Shown here: positions 20,232-28,718 of the stretch, one piece after another
Position numbering within the stretch: the first letter of the stretch is position 1
Layout: each line of letters opens with the position of its first letter
Assembly: GCA_965240325.2 (NCBI GenBank)
Contig: OZ251237.1
Span: 620,001-684,000, forward strand
Origin: Rebecca billardiae RCC1528
Lineage: Eukaryota; Haptophyta
Length of the DNA: 64,000 bases
Direction: 5' to 3'
Translations under genes and position numbers: made by a program
The notes under the pieces: generated by a model
Told to the model about the DNA's origin: nothing
The model's database searches: none
What the model saw: the letters and a program-made list of their open reading frames with translations, nothing else

Positions 20232-21608
20232 TCAGCTCACATCTGGATGGCAGGTCGGGCGCGAGATTTTGTACGCGAGTGCTCGCGTGAGGAGGGGAAC
20301 GTCCGCTGAGAACCGCGCCGACGCGTCGGCGGGTGGCCTCGGCATCGTAAACGGTGCACGACCGCGAACAAATTTTCGCCGCGCGCCCCGATTGCTTGGC
20401 ACGTGGCTCGAGCATGCAGAGTAGCACGGCAGGCTCTGCTTCTGCACAAACACGCCAGCATCGTCGAGGCTCACGTGCCAGCACGCGCTGAAGTCATCCA
20501 TCGCGGGCGAGACGAGCAGGTAAGAGTCTGGGACGCGCGCGCGCGCCACGCAGGCGGGCGCAGGGTTCGTGTGAGCCAGCGCCTCGCGCCCCATCCCCGC
20601 GCGCATGGGCGCGCGGGCCCACGCGCTTCGGTCGCCGGTGCGCGTACAGCACATTTCCGTCCGCACCGAGATGCCGGCGATAGTCAGGTCCCCGCGAGTG
20701 GTCGAGTTGTACTCGCACGTGACCTGCAGCGCATCGCCGGGGCGCACGACCACGGGCGGGTCGAGCAGGTCGACGGGCGCGGCGTGGTAGTTGAAGCGCG
20801 GGTACACGCCGAAGGGCGTCCGGCTGCCATCCGCGTGCACCACCTCTGTGAGCACGCGGTGGCCGAGCATGTGCATGTGCTGGTTCACCGCGAGCACCTC
20901 AAAGTGCGGCGCACGCGCCTGCCCGAGCCTGGCCCGAATGCACTCGGGCGCGCACACCGAGCCCACCTTGAACGCCGGCTCGCCCGGCGGGATGTGGATC
21001 ATCCCCCAGCGCGGCCCGAGCTCGAAGAACTGGTACGCGGTCACGGCCGGGCCGGGCTCGACCAGCTGCAGCTTGAAGCCGGACGAGTCGCTGAATCTCA
21101 CCCGCTGCAGCTGCTCGCGCGCGGTGACAGTGGCGACGTTGGGCGCCTTGTAGTGCACCTGGAGAAGCGCGCCCTTCGCAGGCAGCTTGATCGCCTTGCC
21201 CGGCGGGAGCGTCAGCCCCTCGCCGCCATTGTAGGTGTACATCATGCGCTCGCAGCCCGGCCAGAACGGCTTTTTCGTGCACTGCCACGACTGCTCGCCG
21301 CGGCGCATCTCGTCGGTGAGCTTGGCGTCATCTGCGCAGTGGAAGAGCGAGATGTGGTGGACGTACCGCTGATTCTGCGGCGGGTCGAAGAGCGGCGTGA
21401 CCTTTGTGACGAGCAAGGGCGAGCTCCTCTGCAGTACGTCCATCCGCACGTACAAACACTGATACACGTCCGTGCGCACAGCGATGGGCGCATCGTGGTG
21501 CGTGGCACGGAACGAATCGACGCGACCGGCCTCAAGCTGGCGGCTCGCGACAAGGCCCACGGCCGCCAGCACGGCCAGCGCCTGTCTCGCCCGTGCCGCT
21601 GCCTGCAT
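20232..21608 (-). CDS. Copper type II ascorbate-dependent monooxygenase (PHM/DBH family)
   Basis: Two exons, 21608-20648 and 20527-20232 (418 residues). Intron 20528-20647 begins GTACGC and ends CAG; its removal turns EMC into EMCYSYLLVSP, as in the family. The enzymes use two copper sites to hydroxylate C-H bonds (dopamine beta-monooxygenase, peptidyl-glycine hydroxylase, MOXD1) in the secretory pathway. Seen: CuA histidines in YVHHISLFHC and the later HYKAP; CuB histidines in NQHMHMLGH; the copper-binding Met in RTEMC. All predicted ligands are present. I start at the Met of MQAAARARQALAVLAAVGLVAS, which gives a signal peptide; an in-frame Met at 21647 adds 13 residues but lies in a locally duplicated segment. 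The last 70 residues are Arg/Ala-rich and not conserved. Substrate unknown. Confidence 0.9.
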   Translation of the reverse strand: MQAAARARQALAVLAAVGLVASRQLEAGRVDSFRATHHDAPIAVRTDVYQCLYVRMDVLQRSSPLLVTKVTPLFDPPQNQRYVHHISLFHCADDAKLTDEMRRGEQSWQCTKKPFWPGCERMMYTYNGGEGLTLPPGKAIKLPAKGALLQVHYKAPNVATVTAREQLQRVRFSDSSGFKLQLVEPGPAVTAYQFFELGPRWGMIHIPPGEPAFKVGSVCAPECIRARLGQARAPHFEVLAVNQHMHMLGHRVLTEVVHADGSRTPFGVYPRFNYHAAPVDLLDPPVVVRPGDALQVTCEYNSTTRGDLTIAGISVRTEMCCTRTGDRSAWARAPMRAGMGREALAHTNPAPACVARARVPDSYLLVSPAMDDFSACWHVSLDDAGVFVQKQSLPCYSACSSHVPSNRGARRKFVRGRAPFTMPRPPADASARFSADVPLLTRALAYKISRPTCHPDVS

Positions 21609-21939
21609 CCGTGGTGCGTGGCACGGAACGAATGGACGCGAGGCCACGGCCGCCAGCGCGGCTGCCCCGCATCTGAGTACAGTTTACTATGATTTAACGT
21701 GATGCACACAGTATCTCTTTGTTGGCCGAAGATACGCTAGCGTCCTTCCGACCACAAAATCGCGGAAAACGCCGCAATCGCTTGGTTTTCAGACCTCGGC
21801 CCCAGCGGCAAATGCGTTCAGCGACCTCGAAAACCTTGGGACCCGCTCGGGTTTGGGCGTCAGGTGCCGCAGGCGACCGTCCGACCGCCGGAACCGTCCA
21901 AAAGTCGAAGGACGCTACAGGGGTCTCAACAATTAGCTG

Positions 21940-22650
21940 TATCTCTGTTTGTGCCACTGGACAGGCATGTGAGCACTTGATTGCCTGGCTAGATGTGGTC
22001 TAGCACAGCCCACTCCCTGGCCATTCTGACGAGTGGGTGGCTGCTTGGCCAGCTCTCCATGCTGGGCTGTGGTGCCATCCAGAGTGCGCATGTGCAGCAG
22101 CCCAGGTGGGTGCAGCGAGGGGTGCGGCAGGCAGCAGTGGGTGGTCAGCTTGAAAATCCATGCAGGCCAGCCACCAGCAGCTGGGCTGCAGAGCTCTTGG
22201 CTGCACCAGCCCCACTCCAGCCCCCTCAAGTCGGGTGGCTGGCCACCCTCGGGGTGTGTCAGCGGGTGCTGCTGCTGGCCTCCCAGTGCAGGGGAGCTGA
22301 CCCGACAGGTCCTTGCGCAGGTGGGGGTGCGGGATTGGGCACTGTGCCACAGCAGCTGCATCCCATGAGCTCCCCCCCAGGTGGCATGCAGCCCACCCTA
22401 GGGGGTACCAGATCCACTGCCAAGCACAATTTAGGCCTGGCCTGTGTGGGCACACGGCCCGCGACCAGTGACGACAAGCCTGCGGCAGGATCTGGCCAGC
22501 TGCGACAGGCTGTACGCCTGCAGCCGTGTGACCTGCTGGTGTGCCCAACTCCAGCCCACGCGCGCTGGGGCTGACGCGCTGGGTCGAAACCGTCGTGCAC
22601 GGGCCGTGGGGGCCGCCTGGATCAGCCCAGGGGGGCAGGGTGAGCAGTGG
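21940..22650. other. CpG-poor, TG/CA-rich block
   Basis: Inside the transposon mosaic. GC content is still fairly high, but CpG is scarce and TG/CA/CAGC words dominate, in sharp contrast with the CpG-saturated surroundings. It is bounded by inverted copies of GGGTCTCAACAATTA (near 21913 plus, 22677 minus). Frames of 110-190 residues exist on both strands but match nothing I know. Confidence 0.65.
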
Positions 22651-23435
22651 CGTGCAGCTCAGTCAGAATGTGACGTTTAATTGTTGAGACCCCTGTAGCG
22701 TATCTTCCTTTTGAGGGTGCCGGTAGTACGCTAGCGCCGGCTATGTTCGAGACCTCAGAGGCTAAGACTTCAGCCAGAGGTGCCCCAGGAGGTGCCCAAC
22801 ATGATTGACTTAATGGGCAGCAAGCGCTGCGCACGTCAGAGAGCTCCACGACTGACGTTTTGAGAGACACGCTCAGCGACGCGCGGCGCGGGCTCGTCGT
22901 CGGACGACCAACAGCACTGAGGGGTCACGGCGACAGCACACAGGGCGGGCTAGTCGGCGGGACGTGCGGCATTCGCGACTCCATCAACCGTTGACGAGCG
23001 CGCGGTGGCAGCGGCGCGCTGGTCGCACCTGCAACGCCCTGCTCAGGCACCGCGGCCACCGCGCTGCTGGCCACGCCCACGGCTCGCGCCGCAGCGGCCG
23101 CGCATAGCTTGCACTGGCGCAATTGGCGTGGCGTGCGGCAGCGCGGTGGCACTCGGGGCGATGACGTTGACAATGATAAGTTGCTCCATCGCCACAGCCC
23201 GCTCGAAGCCCTGCGCCGCGCCGCTTTCCTCCGCCTCACGCCGCGCAGCGCCGCAGTCATCCAAATCACGACCGTCGTCGAGCGCGGTCGCCTCTGGAGG
23301 GCCGTCGTCGGCATCAGAAGAGAAGGTCTCGTCATGTGAGTTGTCGTTGAGGTCCCAGGCATCAATCGCGCCCGCGGCCGCCCTCGCGCGCGCCCCCTAC
23401 GCGCCGTCAGAGCTCACGCGCGCCGGGGCGCCATC

Positions 23436-23595
23436 GAAGATACGCTACTGGCCTCGCAGGCGGACGGCTGAACGAATTTTTCCGGCGGCGCTACCATCGG
23501 CGACGGCTTCATGGGCGGCGACAGTTGGCGGGCGTCAATCTCGCCTGCCTGAGCTGTGTGCGTCTCTTATTCTTAGTAAACTGTAGCGTATCTTC
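23436..23595. mobile_element. 160-bp miniature inverted-repeat element
   Basis: GAAGATACGCTA at 23436-23447 is matched by its exact complement at 23584-23595. The interior has no gene and overlaps the dispersed repeat 23541-23585. The size fits a MITE. Flanks show no clear target-site duplication. Confidence 0.5.
23541..23585 (+). repeat. Dispersed element end, copy 1
   Basis: CGCCTGCCTGAGCTGTGTGC and the following TCTCTTATTCTTAGTAAACT are repeated almost exactly at 55600-55647 and, inverted, at 42216-42249. A degenerate copy lies at 49479-49500. Confidence 0.85.
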
Positions 23596-23783
23596 CCCGC
23601 GGCCAACAAAGAGATAGTTATTTATTAATTTATTAAACCTGAGTTACGTCGTCGCTAGTCGCGGAGCCAGCTGGCGGCTGCAGCAGTCGACCTCGCTCAG
23701 CCGGGGGCGGAGGGCCGAGCGGGAGGGGCCCGCAGTCGAGCAGGAGGGGGCCGCGGTAGCCGTGGCATCGTTGCCAGAACGCG

Positions 23784-24749
23784 TCAGAAGTCGGTGAACG
23801 GATCGGCCCCGTCGTCGGCAGTCGCCACGGCAGCGACTGCGCCACTCGCGACGCCGAGCAGTCGCTGCTCGTGCTCGGCGAACTGCAAGCCAGGAGGCAC
23901 CGCTCGTCCGGTCTTTACGGCCGCCCAATCGATCGACTCAAACCACGGGTGCTCCTGCACGCCCGCGAACGCGCCCGGGAAGCGCGCCAGCCGTGTGTCC
24001 TCGTCCTTTGTCAGCAGAGCACGAACGAGGTCAACGCCGTGCGCGTCGAGCCCGTGCGCCTCGAGCCGCTCGAGCGGTGGCTCGGCCTCGAGGATCAGCC
24101 GACGCAGCTCGGCGTCGTCTGCGCTCGCGAACGGCGGCGTGCCGTCGATGCTCTCGAAGAGCAGCACACCGACAGCCCAGAGCTGCGCGCTCACGCCGTG
24201 CCCGTCGCCACGCACCGCCTCGGGCGAGGCGTAGTGTGGCGTGCCGACGACGGAGGTACTGCGCTCGTCCGGCGTGACGCGTTTCGCGTGGCCAAAGTCC
24301 ACGAGCTTCAGCTCGCCGCTCCCGGTGAAGAGCAGGTTCGGCGGCTTGATGTCGCGGTAGAGCACGCCGGCGGCAAGTAGCTGCTCGAGCGCGACGAGCA
24401 GCTGCGCGATCACGCAGCGCGCGGCGGCGGGCGCAAGGCCGCCCTGCCTGCGCATGTGCCAGAGGAGCTCGCCCCCCGTCGCGAGCTCGAGCAGGAGGTA
24501 CAGATTCGCCTCGTCCTGCAGCGTGCGGTAGAACCTGGCCACGAGTGGGCAGTCGAGCTCGCTCAGGATGGCCTTCTCGCGGTACAGGCGCTCCAGCTGC
24601 TTCTCGCCGACGATGCGCCGCTTCTCGATGGCCTTGAGTGCGTATCGCGCGCCCGACCGCCGCTCGACGCACAGGCTCACGCGCGATGTCGCGCCGCGGC
24701 CGAGCTCATCGCTGATCTCCAGGTCGGCGAGCTCAATGGTAGACGCCAT
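23784..24749 (-). CDS. AGC-like Ser/Thr protein kinase
   Basis: Single exon, 321 residues, essentially a bare kinase domain. Visible: glycine loop GRGATSRV (17-24), ATP lysine in ALK (K39), catalytic loop YRDIKPPN (D133), magnesium motif DFG (151-153), and GTPHYASPE as the APE equivalent. The C-terminal tail ends DPFTDF, like the hydrophobic motif FTEF of cAMP-dependent protein kinase. Y in place of H in the HRD motif is usual for PKA/PKG-type AGC kinases (LIYRDLKPEN). The length and lack of a cGMP-binding domain suggest a PKA-catalytic-like enzyme. P in KPPN in place of the PKA E is unusual. Start at MASTIELADLE; a Met at 24806 lies across the shared promoter. It is 70 bp head to head with the JmjC gene. 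Confidence 0.9.
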   Translation of the reverse strand: MASTIELADLEISDELGRGATSRVSLCVERRSGARYALKAIEKRRIVGEKQLERLYREKAILSELDCPLVARFYRTLQDEANLYLLLELATGGELLWHMRRQGGLAPAAARCVIAQLLVALEQLLAAGVLYRDIKPPNLLFTGSGELKLVDFGHAKRVTPDERSTSVVGTPHYASPEAVRGDGHGVSAQLWAVGVLLFESIDGTPPFASADDAELRRLILEAEPPLERLEAHGLDAHGVDLVRALLTKDEDTRLARFPGAFAGVQEHPWFESIDWAAVKTGRAVPPGLQFAEHEQRLLGVASGAVAAVATADDGADPFTDF

Positions 24750-24819
24750 CCTGACGACCACGCATGGACGGTGCCCGGCTGAGGCGCTCCACCTTGGCCA
24801 AGGCACTCACTCGGCAACG
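24750..24819. promoter_or_regulatory. 70-bp shared intergenic region, kinase / JmjC
   Basis: Only 70 bp separate the two divergent start codons, the tightest pair in the window. Transcription start sites may overlap the opposite coding region, or the true starts may be slightly further in. No TATA box. Confidence 0.5.
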
Positions 24820-26073
24820 ATGACGATGGCCGACGAGGTCATGCACCTCGCCAAGCAACACTGGCGGAAGCGCTATCGCGTGGCGGTGGAGGGCTGCGAC
24901 GCCGCGCCCTTGCGCGCGCAGCTTCAGTCGCTGTTTCGCCTCCTGATGACGGGCGCCGATCCGGTGGCCGCGCGGGCCGACGCGCGCGCGCTCATCGGCG
25001 TCGCCGACGACGGCGAGGCGCCGGTCGCTCGGCTGCGCGAGCTCGGCAAGCAGGCGCACACGCTCGTGCGTCTCGCCCACGCGGCCTTCGAGGCGGCCGA
25101 CGGGAACTTCTCGGACGCCGTGGTGCACCTGGACTGGGCCTCGCTCACGGGCATCGATCCCGAGATCATCGACACTATCGGCCACCTCGAGCGCTCGCTG
25201 GGTGGCCCGCCACAGACGGCGTCAAGGCGGCTCGCAGACGACCCGGATCGGCGCATGCCGAGCGCCGAGCCGGCGCCGAGCGTGCTGCCCAACGGCCTGC
25301 GCCCGGAGGACGAGGTGCGCAGCGTCCCCGCCGACGAGCTCTCGCTCGACGCCTTCGCGCGCGAGCACTTCAAGCCGGAGGTGCCTGTCGTCGTGCGCGG
25401 CGTGGCGCGAGGCTGGCCCGCTCTCGACAGATGGGCCGACCTGTCGTACCTCTCGAGCGTGTTCGGGCACCGCGTGATCCCTGTGGAGGTGGGTCGCTCG
25501 GCGCTGCGCGAGAGCGCGGGGGGCTGGACCGAGCGTGCCATGCCGCTCGACCGCTTCGTCGATGCGCACCTCCTGCCCTCGAACCGAGCAGCGCGCGCTG
25601 GCCGCCGGCTGGCGGATGGCGATATCGCGTACTGCGCGCAGCACCCGCTGATCGACCAGGTGCCAGCGCTGCGTGCGGACTTCAGCGAGCCGGTATACTG
25701 CGCGGCCGCGGGCGAGCGCGCGCGCGTCGTCAACTGCTGGCTCGGCACCGCGGATACGTGCACGCCGCTCCATTTCGACTCGTACGACAACCTGCTCGTG
25801 CAGCTCGCCGGGTGCAAGCTCGTGCGGCTGCTCGCGCGCTCCGAGACGCCCAAGCTGTACGTGTCGGCGAGCGGCGGCGTTTCCGTCGCCGCGCAGGGCA
25901 ACGTGAGCCCCGTCGACGTGGATGCGCCTGATCTGGACCGCCACCCGCTGTACGCCAGCGCGCGCGCCTCGTGGTGCGTGCTGAGGCCCGGGGACGGCCT
26001 CTTCTTGCCGTCGCGCTACTGGCACCATGTGCGGAGCCTCAGCACCTCGTGCAGCCTGAATTTCTGGTTTTGA
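24820..26073 (+). CDS. JmjC-domain dioxygenase, JMJD5/KDM8-like
   Basis: Single exon, 417 residues. These Fe(II)/2-oxoglutarate enzymes hydroxylate proteins; JMJD5 acts on arginine residues and has been linked to cell-cycle control. Seen: an N-terminal helical region (1-150) like that of JMJD5; the entry motif VPVVVRGVARGWPAL; NCWLGTADTCTPLHFDSYDN with iron ligands H318 and D320; LVQLAGCKLVRLL; VDVDAPDLDRHP; then GDGLFLPSRYWHHVRSLS with the distal iron ligand H402; and ending SCSLNFWF, as JMJD5 ends in an SVSFWW-type strand. All three metal ligands are present, so it is probably active. It is divergent from the kinase gene. The family call is confident; the substrate in this organism is unknown. 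Confidence 0.9.
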   Translation: MTMADEVMHLAKQHWRKRYRVAVEGCDAAPLRAQLQSLFRLLMTGADPVAARADARALIGVADDGEAPVARLRELGKQAHTLVRLAHAAFEAADGNFSDAVVHLDWASLTGIDPEIIDTIGHLERSLGGPPQTASRRLADDPDRRMPSAEPAPSVLPNGLRPEDEVRSVPADELSLDAFAREHFKPEVPVVVRGVARGWPALDRWADLSYLSSVFGHRVIPVEVGRSALRESAGGWTERAMPLDRFVDAHLLPSNRAARAGRRLADGDIAYCAQHPLIDQVPALRADFSEPVYCAAAGERARVVNCWLGTADTCTPLHFDSYDNLLVQLAGCKLVRLLARSETPKLYVSASGGVSVAAQGNVSPVDVDAPDLDRHPLYASARASWCVLRPGDGLFLPSRYWHHVRSLSTSCSLNFWF

Positions 26074-26430
26074 ATATGCCCGGCGAATCCAAGAGCCCAG
26101 AAGGCAGCAGCACCGCCATCAGCAGGTCGCACTGCGACTGCCGCTGTCAGACGAAGGTTCGCGGATATCCGCGCATCAACCATTCAACCGCGGCGCGGCG
26201 GCGCCGGAACTCATCGCCGAACTCGGCGGGTCAGCTGGTCGGCACTGACCTTAGTTACGGACCACGCGCGCTAGCTAGTAGCGCTAGTCCGATCACTGTG
26301 AGCCCGTAATGGGCCGCGTGCCACTAATGAAGGCTCAGCAATGTTATGAGCATTCACATGTGCGCTTTCGCCTTTGCATATTGAGCGGCGCGGCGTCACC
26401 TGAGCGGCATGCCGCCAAGTTCACACGAGT
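26074..26430. other. Short convergent intergenic region
   Basis: Nothing recognisable. Mixed composition with no repeat or frame worth reporting. Confidence 0.6.
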
Positions 26431-26775
26431 TCACACATGGCCGGGACCGGTGGCGAGCTGTGTCTTTCCAAGGTTTGTGACCCAAACCTTCTGGCCGACC
26501 TTGGCGGTCACCTCTTCTCGCGCGTAAGGGTTGGTGGTCGTCGCCCCGTCGCTCTCGGGAGCGAGCTTGTGCAGGCGGTAGCCCGGCTGCACGACCACGC
26601 CGGGTAGCGATGGCTCGAAGCTGCGCAGCTGCTCGGGCGTCATGAAGTTCTTCGTGAGCTCAACCGGGATGACTGGGTTCGGATTGTCGGGGTGGTACTT
26701 GCCCGGATTCGAGTAGTGCGCGTTCTCGATGGCCTGCGTCACCCTGAGCGACATCGTGGGCGTGAGGAACCCCAA
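26431..26775 (-). CDS. Small hypothetical protein
   Basis: Single exon of 114 residues. The sequence (MSLRVTQAIENAHYSNPG, then YHPDNPNPVIPVELTKNFM and LPGVVVQPGYRLHKL) is normal in composition and unlike the Arg-rich shadows, and its start sits 164 bp from the divergent start of the next gene, which supports a real gene. I recognise no family. A second Met (26754) would drop the first seven residues. No signal peptide or membrane segment. Confidence 0.6.
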   Translation of the reverse strand: MGFLTPTMSLRVTQAIENAHYSNPGKYHPDNPNPVIPVELTKNFMTPEQLRSFEPSLPGVVVQPGYRLHKLAPESDGATTTNPYAREEVTAKVGQKVWVTNLGKTQLATGPGHV

Positions 26776-26939
26776 GTGTGCGCAGTGGTCCGTAACAACA
26801 AACTGTAGTAGTAGTATTTACATCTGGCCAAGTAATTCGTTCGCTCCGGCAACGAGATTGACGGCCCGCGGCCCCGCGCGGGCGGGCCCTCAATTTGGGC
26901 GCGAGGCGGGCGAGCGACGGCCAAGGCAGAGCGTCAACC
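26776..26939. promoter_or_regulatory. Shared promoter region, small protein / Cys-rich membrane protein
   Basis: 164 bp, including an AT-rich TAGTAGTAGTATTTA stretch near 26807-26821. No classical TATA position can be assigned. Confidence 0.45.
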
Positions 26940-27823
26940 ATGGGCTTCTTGGGGCCGGCGCAGGCCAACAAGAAGGCAGAGAGCAGCGGCGCGGGCGCCT
27001 CGGCAGGTGACTCGCGCAGCACACGCGACGACAAGCGGACCGCCAGGGACGTTTTCAACGCGCCCGTGCAAGGCAATCTTTTTGGCGGCGGCGGCCGCGC
27101 CAACCGGCTGAAACGCGAGCACTGGCGGCCGCTGCGCTTGCAGTTTGGCAACGAGGAGAAGGAGGAGCGGGGGTCCAACAGGAACCTGTCGGAGGTCGTC
27201 ATCGGTGGCACGAATGTCAGCCGCGCGGTGGGGTTTGGCATCCGTGACACGGTGCGTCTGCTCAAATCGAACGACGCGCACATCAAGGTGCCAGACAACA
27301 TCGGCAAGTGGCTCGTGCAGGAGGAGAACCTGGCGATGGACCCGGACGGTGACCCGCCGCCGACGCTCCTGTACGCGGGCAAGATCAGCCAGCGCTTCAA
27401 GGACCGCGTCATCTCCGACCTGCCCTGCGGCGTCGGCTTCTCGTGCCCGTTCCCGCTCATGTTTGGCTTCTTCGCGTGGTCCTACTATCGCATCTACAGC
27501 GCGTGCATCCTGCCCGTCTCGCTCAAGACGTGCGACCAGACGCTGCTGTGGCACAAGAAGCAGTACCACCGGCGCACGTACATCTACATCTACCACAACC
27601 GCATCGAGGCCAACTACCCGACCGTCCGCTTCCCGTGGGGCCTGCTCGGCTGTGGCTCGTGGAACGAGGACAACGTCGTCGTGAACCATTTTGATCGCGG
27701 CGCGTTCGGCTTCAGGCAGGTGCCGTGCGGCACGCCCTTCCACTGCTGCTTCGTGTGGGAGCCGTTCGGCGAGGTGCGCGCGCTCGCTGCGCCCGTCGCG
27801 CCCGCATGTGCGAACACGCCGCC

Positions 27824-27858
<35 letters not shown>

Positions 27859-28718
27859 TGCCGCTGCCGCCCGCCGCCTCCGCCGCCGAGCCCGCGGCCG
27901 CGGCGCCGCCCGCCGCCGGCTCGCGCCGCGGCGACACAACTGGCGTTGCGGGCGCGCCGCGCGCGCCGCGCGCCGTTCACGCGGCCATGCACGCTCACAC
28001 GCGCTCACCCGCTGCGTGCAGGTGGCGGGCCGGCAGCGCTGCCCGTGCAACGGCCCGCTGGTCGACGGGCAGGGCAAGCTGCACTGCAACCAGTGGTGCT
28101 GCGACCACTGGTGCTGCAGCGTGTGCTGCTGCCACTACCAGTACCCAGGTGCGCTGCGCCCGTCCCATCGGACCGCGCATCCTCGCCAGCCAAGCCTTCC
28201 CTGCGTCCGCCCGGCCGCACTCACGTTCGTCACGCTCCCGCCGGTGCGCTTGCTGGCTGCGCCTCGTCGACAGGCCTCGAGGACGCGGCGGAGTTCGCCG
28301 TGGCTGCCGACGTCGCGCTCCAGGCCTACTTCAACCGCGAGACGCTGACCAAGGAGACCTTCGAGGAGCGCCTCGACGTCGAGCTGGCGCGCCGCAAGAT
28401 GCCGCCGCGCCAGCAGTACCACTCGCACGACGCCGACGACAAGTGGGCGTACAGCCGGCGCAAGGCGGCCGTGGCGGTCGCCATCGGCACGATCACCATC
28501 GCACTGCAGATCACCATCATCCTCACCGCGGCCTTCTACCTCCGCTTCTGGATCCAACGGGATTCGTACGCGACGCAGGTGTGCGCACGCGTGCGGCATG
28601 CTACAGTACGGGCCACCACTCACAGGCGCCGCCGCGCGCCGTGCCCCACGCTCGCGGGCAGGCCCAGTACTACGCGACCTACGCCGCCGAATCCGTGCAG
28701 TCTGCAACCGCCTCTTGA
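26940..28718 (+). CDS. Cys-rich multi-pass membrane protein of unknown function
   Basis: Four exons: 26940-27773, 28022-28148, 28274-28578 and 28662-28718 (440 residues; total divisible by three). Introns begin GTGCGC, GTGCGC and GTGTGC. The cytosolic-looking N-terminus is charged. A hydrophobic segment near residues 165-200 (SCPFPLMFGFFAWSYYRIYS) may be a hairpin or membrane span. A Tyr-rich YIYIYHNRIEANYP strand region and PWGLLGCGSWNEDN follow. Exon 2 encodes a 42-residue module with ten cysteines (RCPCNGP, HCNQWCCDHWCC, VCCC). Exon 3 is charged and then has a clear transmembrane helix (VAVAIGTITIALQITIILTA). Exon 4 adds a short Tyr/Ala tail. Cys spacing does not match a zinc finger I know; lipid modification or metal binding are possible. 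Intron 1 carries a CCG repeat. Confidence 0.75.

Larger units (their letters stand above)
21678..23585. mobile_element. Mosaic of terminal-inverted-repeat elements
   Basis: TACAGTTTACTA at 21678-21689 is repeated inverted (TAGTAAACTGTA) at 23574-23585, each with a GCACAC/GTGTGC-type continuation. Just inside the left end and outside the right end lies a second inverted pair, TATCTCTTTGTTGGCC at 21712-21727 and its complement at 23601-23616. GAAGATACGCTA occurs at 21728 and 23436 and its complement at 22696 and 23584. These ends suggest several non-autonomous DNA transposons inserted in or next to one another. A 22925-23365 minus-strand frame starts acidic and could be a transposase remnant, but no DDE motif is visible. 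No clean target duplication was found. Confidence 0.6.

Noticed and set aside
22925-23365. 146-codon minus-strand frame with a neighbouring acidic frame, considered as a transposase
   Set aside because: No DDE/DDD or zinc motifs visible; kept only as a possible remnant inside the transposon mosaic.
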